Position numbers and translations under genes: made by a program | The notes under the pieces: generated by a model | Told to the model about the DNA's origin: nothing | Databases searched by the model: none | The model's input: only the letters and a program-made list of their open reading frames with translations | Part shown: positions 53,581-61,954 of the stretch, piece by piece | Layout: each line of letters begins with the position of its first letter | Numbering within the stretch: position 1 is the first letter of the stretch | Source: Acidobacteriota bacterium | Lineage (GTDB): Bacteria; Acidobacteriota; Terriglobia; Acidiferrales; UBA7541 | NCBI GenBank assembly: GCA_013289695.1 | Contig: JABCZK010000006.1 | Span: 107,911-171,910 of the forward strand | DNA: 64,000 nucleotides | Direction: 5' to 3'

Positions 53581-54981
53581 ATGCAAAATTCATCGGAAAC
53601 TCCGCGGAGTTCGCCGGCAGCGGCGGATTTGATTGTGCGCGGGAGGCGCGTGATCACGCCTGAAGGCGAGCGGGCGGCGGCAATTCACGTGCGCGGGGGC
53701 GCGATTGCGACTGTTTCCGGGTTTGATGAAATTGTTCAGGGCGCGACGGTGCACGACGCCGGCGATTTGGTCGTAATGCCCGGCTTGGTCGATACGCATG
53801 TGCATATCAACGAGCCGGGGCGCACGGACTGGGAAGGATTTTCGACGGCGACGCGCGCGGCTGCGGCGGGTGGCGTCACTACATTGATCGAAATGCCGCT
53901 GAACAGCATTCCAGCCACGACTTCGGCGGCGGCGTTCCGCGAAAAGCTGGCAGCGGCGGCGGGAAAACTTTGGGTGGATGCGGGATTTTGGGGCGGCGTT
54001 GTGCCGGGAAATTCCGAGGAGCTGCAGCCGCTGTGGGATGCGGGCGTTTTTGGATTTAAGTGTTTTTTGGTGCCGAGCGGCGTGAACGAATTTGCGCACG
54101 TAACGGAAGCGGATTTGCGAGCGGTGCTGCCGAGGTTGGCGGCCATGGGCGCGCCCTTGCTGGCGCACGCGGAATTGCCGGGGGCGATCGAGAAGGCGGT
54201 GGCGAGCTTGCCGCAGAGTGCATCGCCGCGAAAGTACGGTACGTGGCTGGCGGCGCGTCCACGCCAAGCGGAGAACGAAGCTGTTGCGCTGCTGGTGCGG
54301 CTCGGCGGCGAGTGCGGCGCGCGGATTCACATTGTGCACGTGTCGTCTTCGGAGACGCTGGCTTTGCTGCGCGGCGCTAAAGATGCAGGCGGCACAGTGA
54401 CTGCGGAGACTTGTCCGCATTATTTGACGTTTTCCGCGGAGGAAATTGCGGACGGCGCGACGGAATTTAAATGCGCTCCGCCGATTCGCGAGCGCGAAAA
54501 TCGCGAGAAATTGTGGCAGGGGCTGGGCGACAGGACGCTGGACTTCATCGCTACCGATCATTCGCCTTGTCCGCCAGCGATGAAGCTTCCGGAAGAGGGC
54601 GATTTTTTGCGCGCCTGGGGCGGTATTGCGTCCTTGCAACTGAGTTTGCCGGCCGTGTGGACGGAAGCACGTGGGCGCGGATATGCTGTGACGCATCTTG
54701 CGAAGTGGTTGTGCGAGGGGCCGGCGCGGCTGGCGGGACTCGCTGAAAGAAAAGGAACGATCGCCGTGGGTTGCGACGCCGATTTCGTGATTTGGGAGCC
54801 GGAGGCGAAATTCCGCGTGGAGCCGGCACAGCTGCATCACCGGCACAAAATCACGCCGTACGCGGGGCGCGAGCTTAGCGGGCGCGTGGAGACGACATTT
54901 GTGCGCGGACGAAAGATATTCGAGAGCGGGGAATTTTCCGCCGGGCCCGTGGGCCACGTGCTACATCGAGGCGCGGTATGA
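53581..54981 (+). CDS. allB: Allantoinase
   Basis: The 466-residue cyclic amidohydrolase has the metal site DTHVHINEPGRTDWEGF and the segment GFKCFLVPSGVNEF, which carries the carboxylated lysine. HAELP, HIVHVSS and ATDHSPCPPAMK supply further ligands. SPCPP..K is typical of allantoinase rather than dihydropyrimidinase. It opens the allantoin ring to give allantoate. The last bases overlap the next start by ATGA. Confidence 0.94.
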   Translation: MQNSSETPRSSPAAADLIVRGRRVITPEGERAAAIHVRGGAIATVSGFDEIVQGATVHDAGDLVVMPGLVDTHVHINEPGRTDWEGFSTATRAAAAGGVTTLIEMPLNSIPATTSAAAFREKLAAAAGKLWVDAGFWGGVVPGNSEELQPLWDAGVFGFKCFLVPSGVNEFAHVTEADLRAVLPRLAAMGAPLLAHAELPGAIEKAVASLPQSASPRKYGTWLAARPRQAENEAVALLVRLGGECGARIHIVHVSSSETLALLRGAKDAGGTVTAETCPHYLTFSAEEIADGATEFKCAPPIRERENREKLWQGLGDRTLDFIATDHSPCPPAMKLPEEGDFLRAWGGIASLQLSLPAVWTEARGRGYAVTHLAKWLCEGPARLAGLAERKGTIAVGCDADFVIWEPEAKFRVEPAQLHHRHKITPYAGRELSGRVETTFVRGRKIFESGEFSAGPVGHVLHRGAV

Positions 54982-56504
54982 ATGAGTTCACGCAATTTGT
55001 GGACCTGGCGTCGCAACGGCTGGGCGGCTGCGTGGTGCTCGCGAACGATGAATTTTTCGGGGCCAAGGAAAATTTGCTGAAGCAAGGCAAGCCGATTTTC
55101 GTCGAGGGAAAATATACAGACCGTGGACATTGGATGGACGGCTGGGAGACGCGACGGCGGCGCACTCCCGGATACGATTGGTGCATCGTGCGGCTGGGGC
55201 TGCCGGGAATTCTGCGCCGGGCGGTGGTGGATACCAGTTTTTTTACGGGAAATTATCCCGCGCGGTTTGCGTTGGAAGGATGCGATTTGGGGGATTCCGC
55301 GCCCTATAAAGACGAAACGAAAAAACTGCGAGCTGCCGCGACGCAGTGGGAAGAGATTGTGCCGGAGACAGCGCTGGAGGGCGATTCGCAAAATTCAGCG
55401 GCGGTGGCGCCTGCGGGGCGTTTTACGCACGTGCGGTTCAAGATTTACCCCGATGGCGGTGTGGCGCGATTGCGGCTGTACGGCGAGGTGGTGCCGAGCG
55501 TGACGGGAATCGCCAAGCGCGAGCTGGATTTGGCGGCGGTGGAAAACGGCGGGCGGGTGATTTCCACCAGCGATCAATTTTACAGTGAGCCGCTGAACAT
55601 GCTGATGCCGGGACGCAGCAAAAGTATGAGCGACGGGTGGGAAACGCGACGCAGGCGCGGGCCGGGGCACGATTGGGCGATCGTAAAGCTGGGAATGCCC
55701 GGGACGATTCACCGCGTGGAAGTGGACACGGCACACTTCAAGGGAAATTTTCCAGACAGCTGTTCGATTGAGGTTTGTGATGCCGAAGGAGCCAGCCTGG
55801 AAATTTCGCGGCTGGGCGAGGCGAATTGGCGTGAGCTGTTGGCTCAAGTGCCGCTCAAGGCGAACCGAAGTCATACGTTCCGCCGCCAGCTGCACGAAGT
55901 GGGCGCGGCCACGCATGTGCGGCTGAATATTTATCCTGATGGCGGCGTCAGCCGCTTTCGTGTGTTCGGGCGCGCGGCGCAGGCTGCGGACCGGCTGACG
56001 GGAATTGCGCGGCTGAATTACTTGTCGCGAAGGCAGGCTGCGGAAGCTTTGTATGATTGTTGCGGTTCCAAAAAATGGGTGGAACAAGTGCTGGCGCACA
56101 GGCCCTTCGCCGATGATTCGGCATTGCTGGATTCCGCGGAAGAGGCTTTCGCTTCTCTCGGGCGCAAAGATTGGCTGGCGATTTTTCGCAGCCATCCGCC
56201 GATTGGCGCGAAAAAGGCGGCGGCGAAGCAAACGGCGACGGCGCGCGATTGGTCCGCGAGTGAACAAGCGCTGGCGCAGCAGGGGTCGGCTGACACGCTG
56301 GCGGTGCTGGGCGCGGCGAACGAGGCTTATGAAGCGACGTTCGGGCACGTATTTTTAATTTGCGCCACGGGAAAATCCAGCGAGCAAATATTAAGTAGCC
56401 TGCAGCAGCGCCTGGGGCACGATGCCGAAACCGAAATGCGCATCGCCGGCGACGAGCAGCGCAAAATCACGCGGCTGCGTTTGGAGAAATTACTGGGAGC
56501 ATGA
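54978..56504 (+). CDS. Allantoicase fused to OHCU decarboxylase (UraD)
   Basis: The 508-residue protein has two allantoicase repeats (residues about 1-170 and 185-335), each with a GWETRRRR..DW box and an IYPDGGVxRxR(L/V) segment. After a short linker comes a UraD domain (about 345-505) with LSRRQAAEALYDCCGSKKWVEQV, SHPPIGAKKA and FGHVFLICATGKS. UraD decarboxylates OHCU to S-allantoin; allantoicase splits allantoate into ureidoglycolate and urea. The two steps are not adjacent in the pathway, because allantoinase lies between them. The frame is continuous with no stop, so this is a true fusion. Confidence 0.93.
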   Translation: MNEFTQFVDLASQRLGGCVVLANDEFFGAKENLLKQGKPIFVEGKYTDRGHWMDGWETRRRRTPGYDWCIVRLGLPGILRRAVVDTSFFTGNYPARFALEGCDLGDSAPYKDETKKLRAAATQWEEIVPETALEGDSQNSAAVAPAGRFTHVRFKIYPDGGVARLRLYGEVVPSVTGIAKRELDLAAVENGGRVISTSDQFYSEPLNMLMPGRSKSMSDGWETRRRRGPGHDWAIVKLGMPGTIHRVEVDTAHFKGNFPDSCSIEVCDAEGASLEISRLGEANWRELLAQVPLKANRSHTFRRQLHEVGAATHVRLNIYPDGGVSRFRVFGRAAQAADRLTGIARLNYLSRRQAAEALYDCCGSKKWVEQVLAHRPFADDSALLDSAEEAFASLGRKDWLAIFRSHPPIGAKKAAAKQTATARDWSASEQALAQQGSADTLAVLGAANEAYEATFGHVFLICATGKSSEQILSSLQQRLGHDAETEMRIAGDEQRKITRLRLEKLLGA

Positions 56505-56839
56505 GCCAGATCACCACGCACGTGCTGGATACTTCGTTGGGACGCCCCGCCGCGGGTGTGCCGGTAACTTTGGAAATTCAAAAGACCGGGGGTTGGCAGG
56601 AAATCAGCAAGGGCGCGACGGACGCGGATGGCCGGCTGCGTCATCTGCTCGAGCCGGGGACGCTGGTGGCGGGGATTTACCGGTTGACGTTCGAGACGCA
56701 CGCTTATTTTCACGCGCGGAAAATTCGCGGGCTGTACCCGCAGATTACCATCGTGTTTCAAGTTGCCGATCCCGAGGAGTATTACCACATTCCGCTGCTG
56801 CTGAGCCCTTACGGATATTCGACCTATCGTGGGAGCTGA
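56501..56839 (+). CDS. uraH: 5-Hydroxyisourate hydrolase, transthyretin-like
   Basis: The 112-residue protein has the N-terminal THVLDTSLGRPAAGVPV segment, a central GRL..FETHAYF region and the C-terminal tetrapeptide YRGS, all diagnostic of HIUase. It hydrolyses 5-hydroxyisourate to OHCU. There is no signal peptide, so it acts in the cytoplasm. Its start overlaps the fusion gene stop (ATGA), and uricase begins 4 bp after its end. Confidence 0.96.
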   Translation: MSQITTHVLDTSLGRPAAGVPVTLEIQKTGGWQEISKGATDADGRLRHLLEPGTLVAGIYRLTFETHAYFHARKIRGLYPQITIVFQVADPEEYYHIPLLLSPYGYSTYRGS

Positions 56840-56842
56840 CGA

Positions 56843-57688
56843 ATGGCCATCAAGCTGGGGAAAAATAATTACGGCAAATTGCGCGTGCGGCTGCTGCGCG
56901 TGGTGCGCCAGGATGGCCGGCACGATATACGCGAGCTGACTCTGGGGATTTCGTTCGAGGGTGATTTCGAGACGGCGCACACCAAGGGCGACAACCGGAA
57001 AATATTGCCGACGGACACGATGAAGAACACAGTGTACGTGCTGGCGCGGCAGTATCCGGTGGATTCGATCGAGGATTTTTGCACGCACCTGGTGGAACAT
57101 TTTCTGACTTACAACCCGCAGGTTACGCGCGTGCGGATTCAGGTGGAGGAAAATGTTTGGGGGCGGATTGCACTGGGCGGCAAGCCGCACGCTTCGGCTT
57201 TCTTGCGCGGCGGGCAGGACAAGCGCACGGCTACTCTGGACGCGACGCGCGAGGGAACGGCGATCCACGCGGGGATTGCGGGGCTGGTGGTGCTGAAGAC
57301 CGCGAAGTCGGCGTTCGATAATTTTTTGCGCGATCCGTATACGACCTTGAAGGAGGATCGCAACCGGATACTTTCGACTTCCATTCATGCGGATTGGCTG
57401 TATGCGGGAAGTGACATCGAATTCGGGCCGCTGTGGCATGGGATTCGCCAGGCTTTGCTGGAGACTTTCGCGGAACATGACAGCCAGTCGTTGCAGCACA
57501 CCTTGTATGCGATGGGCGAGGCGGTGCTGAGCAATTTCGATCGCGTGCGGGAGATTCATCTTTCGCTGCCGAACAGACATTTTAATTTGGTGGATTTGTC
57601 GCCATTTGGAATGGATAACCCCGCCGAAGTATTTCTTCCTACTGATGAACCACATGGGTTGATCGAGGCGACCTTACAGAGGGAGTAG
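56843..57688 (+). CDS. Uricase (urate oxidase)
   Basis: The 281-residue protein is a complete cofactor-free uricase. Key positions include the lysine of NNYGKLRVR, the threonine of ILPTDTMKNTVY, the HADW segment and the histidine of NRHFNLVDLSPFGMDN. It oxidises urate to 5-hydroxyisourate using oxygen and releases H2O2. It closes the operon, although urate oxidation precedes the UraH, UraD, allantoinase and allantoicase steps. No terminator with a T-run follows; two hairpins lie in the downstream gap. Confidence 0.96.
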   Translation: MAIKLGKNNYGKLRVRLLRVVRQDGRHDIRELTLGISFEGDFETAHTKGDNRKILPTDTMKNTVYVLARQYPVDSIEDFCTHLVEHFLTYNPQVTRVRIQVEENVWGRIALGGKPHASAFLRGGQDKRTATLDATREGTAIHAGIAGLVVLKTAKSAFDNFLRDPYTTLKEDRNRILSTSIHADWLYAGSDIEFGPLWHGIRQALLETFAEHDSQSLQHTLYAMGEAVLSNFDRVREIHLSLPNRHFNLVDLSPFGMDNPAEVFLPTDEPHGLIEATLQRE

Positions 57689-57730
57689 GCTGAAACTGTG
57701 ACGCGAACCGCCCATCGGGATTTTGGCGTT

Positions 57731-57819
57731 CCCCAGTGCGGCTCTGGGGGTGGCTTCGGCAATTTTGCACGCGACTGGGTTGACACCGTGGCAAGCTGGG
57801 GCGCAGCAAGCAGCGCCCC
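57731..57819. repeat. Two hairpins downstream of the purine operon
   Basis: The 356-bp gap 57689-58044 holds no gene. It contains CCCCAG/CTGGGG around a 7-base loop (from 57731) and GGGGCGC/GCGCCCC around AGCAAGCA (57798-57819). Neither is followed by a T-run, so they are not classical terminators. They may lower read-through or be repeat elements. The rest of the gap shows nothing I can name. Confidence 0.5.
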
Positions 57820-58044
57820 TACCGTGTATTAGAGAGCAGGGAAGCGCTGGCAGCATTTTTCTAATTCGAATCATCTAATCAATTGAGGGTTGTTGGAATT
57901 TCGGGGACAGGTTACATTGGATTAGTTGCGGAGCTCGCCAGAAACTCCGATTGCGCCGTGTTGCATGCGGCTCGCAGTGCGCATCACAAAAAATGCTCGA
58001 AAATCTGAACTAGCCGGATTGCTTGGGAGTCTCCATACGCATTT

Positions 58045-59034
58045 ATGGATGAAAAAATTTTAATTGTGGATGACGAGACGGGAGCCCGTGCGGCGCTGGA
58101 ATTCCTGCTGCGGCGCGAGGGATTCGAAGTCCGCGACGCCGCCGATGGGCGTGCGGCCATTCAGGAATGCGCGACGTTTCGTCCGGACCTGATTCTGCTG
58201 GATATCATGATGCCGGGGATGGACGGTTTCGAAGTTTGCCGGCGCATTAAAGCCACTGCTGAAACGCGGCTCACGCCGGTGGTGCTGATCACCGGGCTGA
58301 CGGCCACCGAAGACCGCATCAAGGGCATCAACGCCGGCGCTGATGATTTTTTGAGCAAGCCGATCGACTTGAACGAGCTGCTGGCGCGGACGCGCTCGTT
58401 GCTGCGTTTGAAGCAGTACACGGATGAGCTGGAAAACGCCGAGGCGGTGCTGTTTAGCCTGGCGCACAGCATTGAGGCGCGCGATCCTTATACGCATGGG
58501 CACTGCGAGCGGCTGGCGGAAATGTCCGCGCGGATGGGCGAACGGCTGGGCTTGACGGAAGAACAGATCAAGGCGCTGCGGCGCGCGGGAGTGGTGCACG
58601 ACATCGGCAAAGTGGCCGTAGCAGATTCGATTTTGCTGAAGCCCGGCCCCTTAAGCGCGGATGAAGCGAAGATCATGCAGAAGCATCCGGTGGTGGGCGA
58701 GCGCATCTGCGCGCCGCTGAAAACTTTTCGTTTGGTGTTGCCGATCATCCGCCATCATCACGAGAAGCACAATGGCACCGGTTATCCAGATGGTTTGCAG
58801 GGCGAAGAGATTCCGCTCACGGCGCGCATTTTGCAGCTCTCGGATGTGTATGATGCGCTGACGACGGACCGGCCTTACAAGGTGGCGTTTACGCCGGAAG
58901 TTGCGCTGGATTTGATGGAAGAAGAAGCCGAGCGCGGGTGGTGGGACCGGGAACTGTTCGAGGCTTTTAGGGAAATGATCCGCGTGCACCACAAAGAGCT
59001 GGCGCCGGACGCGTTCCGCAAAGTTGTGAACTAA
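58045..59034 (+). CDS. Response regulator with HD-GYP c-di-GMP phosphodiesterase domain
   Basis: The 329-residue protein has an N-terminal receiver (IVDDETGARAAL, phospho-acceptor in LILLDIMMPGMDG, FLSKPID). It is joined to an HD-GYP domain with VVHDIGKVAVAD, HHHEKHNGTGYPDGLQG and LSDVYDALTTDRPYK. All metal and GYP residues are intact, so it should hydrolyse c-di-GMP under control of an unseen kinase. It is the intact form of the type of gene whose tail survives at 4.7-5.0 kb. Confidence 0.93.
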   Translation: MDEKILIVDDETGARAALEFLLRREGFEVRDAADGRAAIQECATFRPDLILLDIMMPGMDGFEVCRRIKATAETRLTPVVLITGLTATEDRIKGINAGADDFLSKPIDLNELLARTRSLLRLKQYTDELENAEAVLFSLAHSIEARDPYTHGHCERLAEMSARMGERLGLTEEQIKALRRAGVVHDIGKVAVADSILLKPGPLSADEAKIMQKHPVVGERICAPLKTFRLVLPIIRHHHEKHNGTGYPDGLQGEEIPLTARILQLSDVYDALTTDRPYKVAFTPEVALDLMEEEAERGWWDRELFEAFREMIRVHHKELAPDAFRKVVN

Positions 59035-59089
59035 GCGCGCCGGTCGGCGCTTTTGCACGCTGCACGATTGGGTGTCACGCGAGCGGGCG

Positions 59090-59929
59090 TCACTTTTTCG
59101 GCGCTTGGCCTGCCACGCGTTCCTCGCCTGCATAAATTACGAAGCGCCTGCCGCGCAAGAAACCAATCAGTGTTAAACGCAGTTCGCGCGCCAGTTGCAC
59201 CGCCAGGCTGGACGGCGCGGAAACCGACGCCACCAGGGGCACGCCGGCGATGATGGCTTTCTGCACGATCTCAAATCCGCCACGCCCGCTGACCAGCAGC
59301 ACGGAATCCGCAAGCGGCACGTGGCCTTCCAGCAGCGCCCAGCCAATTACTTTGTCCACGGCATTGTGACGGCCGATGTCTTCACGCAGGACGAGTAATT
59401 TTCCGCGCGGGTCGAACAGGGCGGCGGCATGCAGGCCGCCGGTGCGCTGAAAAACATCTTGCGAGGAACGCAGCGCGTCGGGCAGGCGGACGAGCAACTC
59501 CGCATCGAGGCGAAAATCCGGATTGGGTGCCGCCAGCAAGCGCGCGCGGATGGAATCAATCGAGGCTTTGCCGCAGATGCCGCAACTGGAGGCGGCGAAG
59601 AAGTGACGCTTCATTTTCACGAAGTCGGGAGCGGCGTCCGGCGCGAGTTCGGCTTGAATTACGTTGCCGCGATTCGTACCGTCCTTGGGCTCGGCGCTTT
59701 CCAGATTGACGATTTGTTCGCGGCGCTGGATTAAACCTTCGGTGAAGAGGAAACCCGCGGCAAGTTCGCGGTCGTGCCCGGGCGTCCGCATGGTCACGCT
59801 CAGAGGCTCATCGCCCACGCGAATTTCCAGAGGTTCTTCGGCGGCGAGGTAGTCGTCCTTGCGGCGAAGCTTGCCGTCGTCCCATTCGGAAACCTGCGTC
59901 AGGCCCACGCTGCGGGATTTTCGCGGCAC
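59090..59929 (-). CDS. fdhD: FdhD, sulfurtransferase for formate dehydrogenase molybdenum cofactor
   Basis: The 279-residue protein starts at a GTG after GGGAGGAGG. It has GHDRELAAGFLFTEGLI, the persulfide-carrying SSCGICGKAS loop, GGLHAAALFD and REDIGRHNAVDKVIG, all typical of FdhD. It passes sulfur from IscS to the molybdenum cofactor before insertion into formate dehydrogenase. No formate dehydrogenase is in the window; the only visible molybdoenzyme is xanthine dehydrogenase, about 7 kb away. Confidence 0.95.
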   Translation of the reverse strand: MPRKSRSVGLTQVSEWDDGKLRRKDDYLAAEEPLEIRVGDEPLSVTMRTPGHDRELAAGFLFTEGLIQRREQIVNLESAEPKDGTNRGNVIQAELAPDAAPDFVKMKRHFFAASSCGICGKASIDSIRARLLAAPNPDFRLDAELLVRLPDALRSSQDVFQRTGGLHAAALFDPRGKLLVLREDIGRHNAVDKVIGWALLEGHVPLADSVLLVSGRGGFEIVQKAIIAGVPLVASVSAPSSLAVQLARELRLTLIGFLRGRRFVIYAGEERVAGQAPKK

Positions 59930-60007
59930 GATGGTCCTCCTCCCGCACCATTATGCCTGCGGATCATCGTTTCGGAAAATGCAACGGGGCACTCCTGGAG
60001 TGCGCGG

Positions 60008-60045
60008 AAAAAAAATGGCTCGAGCCGATTCCTCGGCTCGAGCCA
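60008..60045 (-). terminator. Rho-independent terminator of the phosphoesterase gene
   Basis: On the minus strand a perfect 13-bp stem (TGGCTCGAGCCGA and its complement) encloses a 4-base loop and is followed by eight T. It lies about 57 bp beyond the stop of the minus-strand phosphoesterase gene. It is the clearest intrinsic terminator in the window. Confidence 0.9.
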
Positions 60046-60101
60046 GAGGGCGTTCGTGCGATGAGGTGATCGCCGAAGACGCCTGTGGTTTAGCCGTGGG
60101 G

Positions 60102-61721
60102 CTATTTCAAAACGACGCCCGTGGATGGATCCAAGATCAACTTCGGCGCCAAGTTGTGATCGTCGAAGTCGAACATGCCATCGAGTTTTCCGGCTTTGAC
60201 GTCGCTGGAGTCGTTGCCGATGCGGCCGAGGCTCCAGTTATCCTCGATGAAGCGAAGGATGGAGGATTGGTCCGTGGCGCGGTGATCAATGTAATTCTGC
60301 TTCGCGTACGGAGAAATCACGAGCAGAGGCAAACGCGGGCCGTAGCCGCAGCGGCCTTGTGTGCCGACGGCGGTAGCAGCGCCGCAATCGCCGGTGCCTG
60401 CGAGGGCATCGTCCGCGACGGCGGATTGATTGACCACTGGTCCGAGAACGTGATCATACCAGCCGTCGGAGTCGTCGTAGGCGATGATGATCGCCGTGTC
60501 TTTCCAGTATTGGCTGTTGGCGATGGCGTTGATCACACCGACGTCGAAGATTTGCTCGTCAATGGGATCGGAGTATCCGGGATGGCCGTCCTGATACGCG
60601 GCGGCTTTGAGATACGTGACGGCCGGGAGGCGACCTTCGCCGAGAGCCTGCCAGAAAGCGCTGAGGTCGTACTGGTGATTTGCACCATCGGCGGAAGTGC
60701 CGATGAGCGCGGCGTTTGACGGCTGAACGTGATGGAGGTTCTGCGTGCTGGTGTAGTACTGGAAAGGCTCGTGGTGAGGAATGTAATCGCCGACGGTTTC
60801 GACGGCGTCATCACCAGCGAGTCCGGCATGGTGCGCAGCGCAGATAGCCTGTCCCTTGGCGTTGAAACCAGTGGGAGCGAAGCCGCCCTGGAACCAACCC
60901 CAGGTAATGTTCTTGGCGTTGAGCAGGTCGCCGACGTTCGTGCCCGCGATGGAGACCATCGTGGTGCCCTGAAGTCCGGGATTGGTGAGCACACATTCAT
61001 CGCCTGCTGGCCGCGGGTCGCCGATGACCGGGCCGGTGTTGGAGCCATTGGCAATATTGCCAGATGCGCTGGCGGTACCGCCGTTGGGTTTGGTCGGGAA
61101 CAGAGTGGCGGTAGCGGTCGTTCCGGCGATCAGGTTGAGCGCGCCGACGGCGGACGGCCCGAACATGGTGCCGTAAGAGTTGTCGCTCATCGCGTAGTGC
61201 TGCGCGTAATTCCAGAAGGCGGTGACGGTGTTGCCGTCGAAATAGCCCATCACCACGCCGGTGCCTTTGCCGTAGTCGTTGCATCCAGGACCGCCTGAGC
61301 CGGTGGATTCCGGGAATTTGTCCATGAGACCGTGATCGAGCGCTTGTTGTTCGGGCGTGTAACTGTGGTTCTGGTCGCAGGTAACGGAGAGGACGCCGGT
61401 GTCCATGCGGAACGGCTGGGTGGAATTTGGATTTTCGGTGAGCAGGCCGCCGAAGAGGAGGTTGTTGGCGCGCGGTGTGTCGTCTTTCGCATGGAATGCG
61501 GGCTCGCCTTGCGGATTCATCGCGTGTGGGTAGGTGGCGAAGTAGTGATCGAAAGAAATATTCTCACCGAAGATCACGATGACGTGTTTGATCGGCGTAG
61601 TGGTAGTCGCTGATTCGGCGGCGTCATTTACTGGCGCGGCGAATAGACCACCGGGCATCGCCAGGACCAGATTGGAGGCGAGGGCGATGGCTGCCATCCG
61701 GCGAAGATGCTTACTAATCAT
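60102..61721 (-). CDS. Secreted phosphoesterase (phospholipase C/acid phosphatase family)
   Basis: The start MISKHLRRMAAIAL (AAGGAG five bases upstream) gives a signal peptide ending in GGLFAAP and 539 residues in all. The phosphoesterase family motif HVIVIFGENISFDHYFATYP lies at the mature N-terminus. DQNHSYTPEQQALD, WNYAQHYAMSDNSYGTMFGPS and AYDDSDGWYDHVLGP carry the metal and nucleophile sites, and ISPYAKQNYIDH follows. It should release phosphate from phospholipids or other esters outside the cytoplasm. A strong terminator follows, so it ends its transcription unit. Confidence 0.9.
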   Translation of the reverse strand: MISKHLRRMAAIALASNLVLAMPGGLFAAPVNDAAESATTTTPIKHVIVIFGENISFDHYFATYPHAMNPQGEPAFHAKDDTPRANNLLFGGLLTENPNSTQPFRMDTGVLSVTCDQNHSYTPEQQALDHGLMDKFPESTGSGGPGCNDYGKGTGVVMGYFDGNTVTAFWNYAQHYAMSDNSYGTMFGPSAVGALNLIAGTTATATLFPTKPNGGTASASGNIANGSNTGPVIGDPRPAGDECVLTNPGLQGTTMVSIAGTNVGDLLNAKNITWGWFQGGFAPTGFNAKGQAICAAHHAGLAGDDAVETVGDYIPHHEPFQYYTSTQNLHHVQPSNAALIGTSADGANHQYDLSAFWQALGEGRLPAVTYLKAAAYQDGHPGYSDPIDEQIFDVGVINAIANSQYWKDTAIIIAYDDSDGWYDHVLGPVVNQSAVADDALAGTGDCGAATAVGTQGRCGYGPRLPLLVISPYAKQNYIDHRATDQSSILRFIEDNWSLGRIGNDSSDVKAGKLDGMFDFDDHNLAPKLILDPSTGVVLK

Positions 61722-61954
61722 GAGTTCTCCTTGGGTGTGAAGAATTCTGGGCTGATACTTCGTAGCCCGCACGTGCGCGGCAGCTTCCGAGAGCTGCTTT
61801 GGGGTTTGCGGAATCGAGCGGGCGCAGGCATTGATACGCGGCGGGTGTTATCGCCAGATGACAACGGCGTTAAAAACTGGCGTCTGGTTTACCCGGGCGT
61901 CGCCCAGTAAGTCTTGTCTTTTTAATCTGTTGTGGGAGGCGTCGGAAGAGTGGG

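Noticed and set aside
53590-54957. 455-residue minus-strand ORF opposite allantoinase
   Set aside because: Shadow of the allantoinase frame; no motifs and extreme Arg/His content.
57798-57819. GGGGCGC/GCGCCCC hairpin as terminator of the purine operon
   Set aside because: There is no T-run on either side, so it is listed only as a hairpin.
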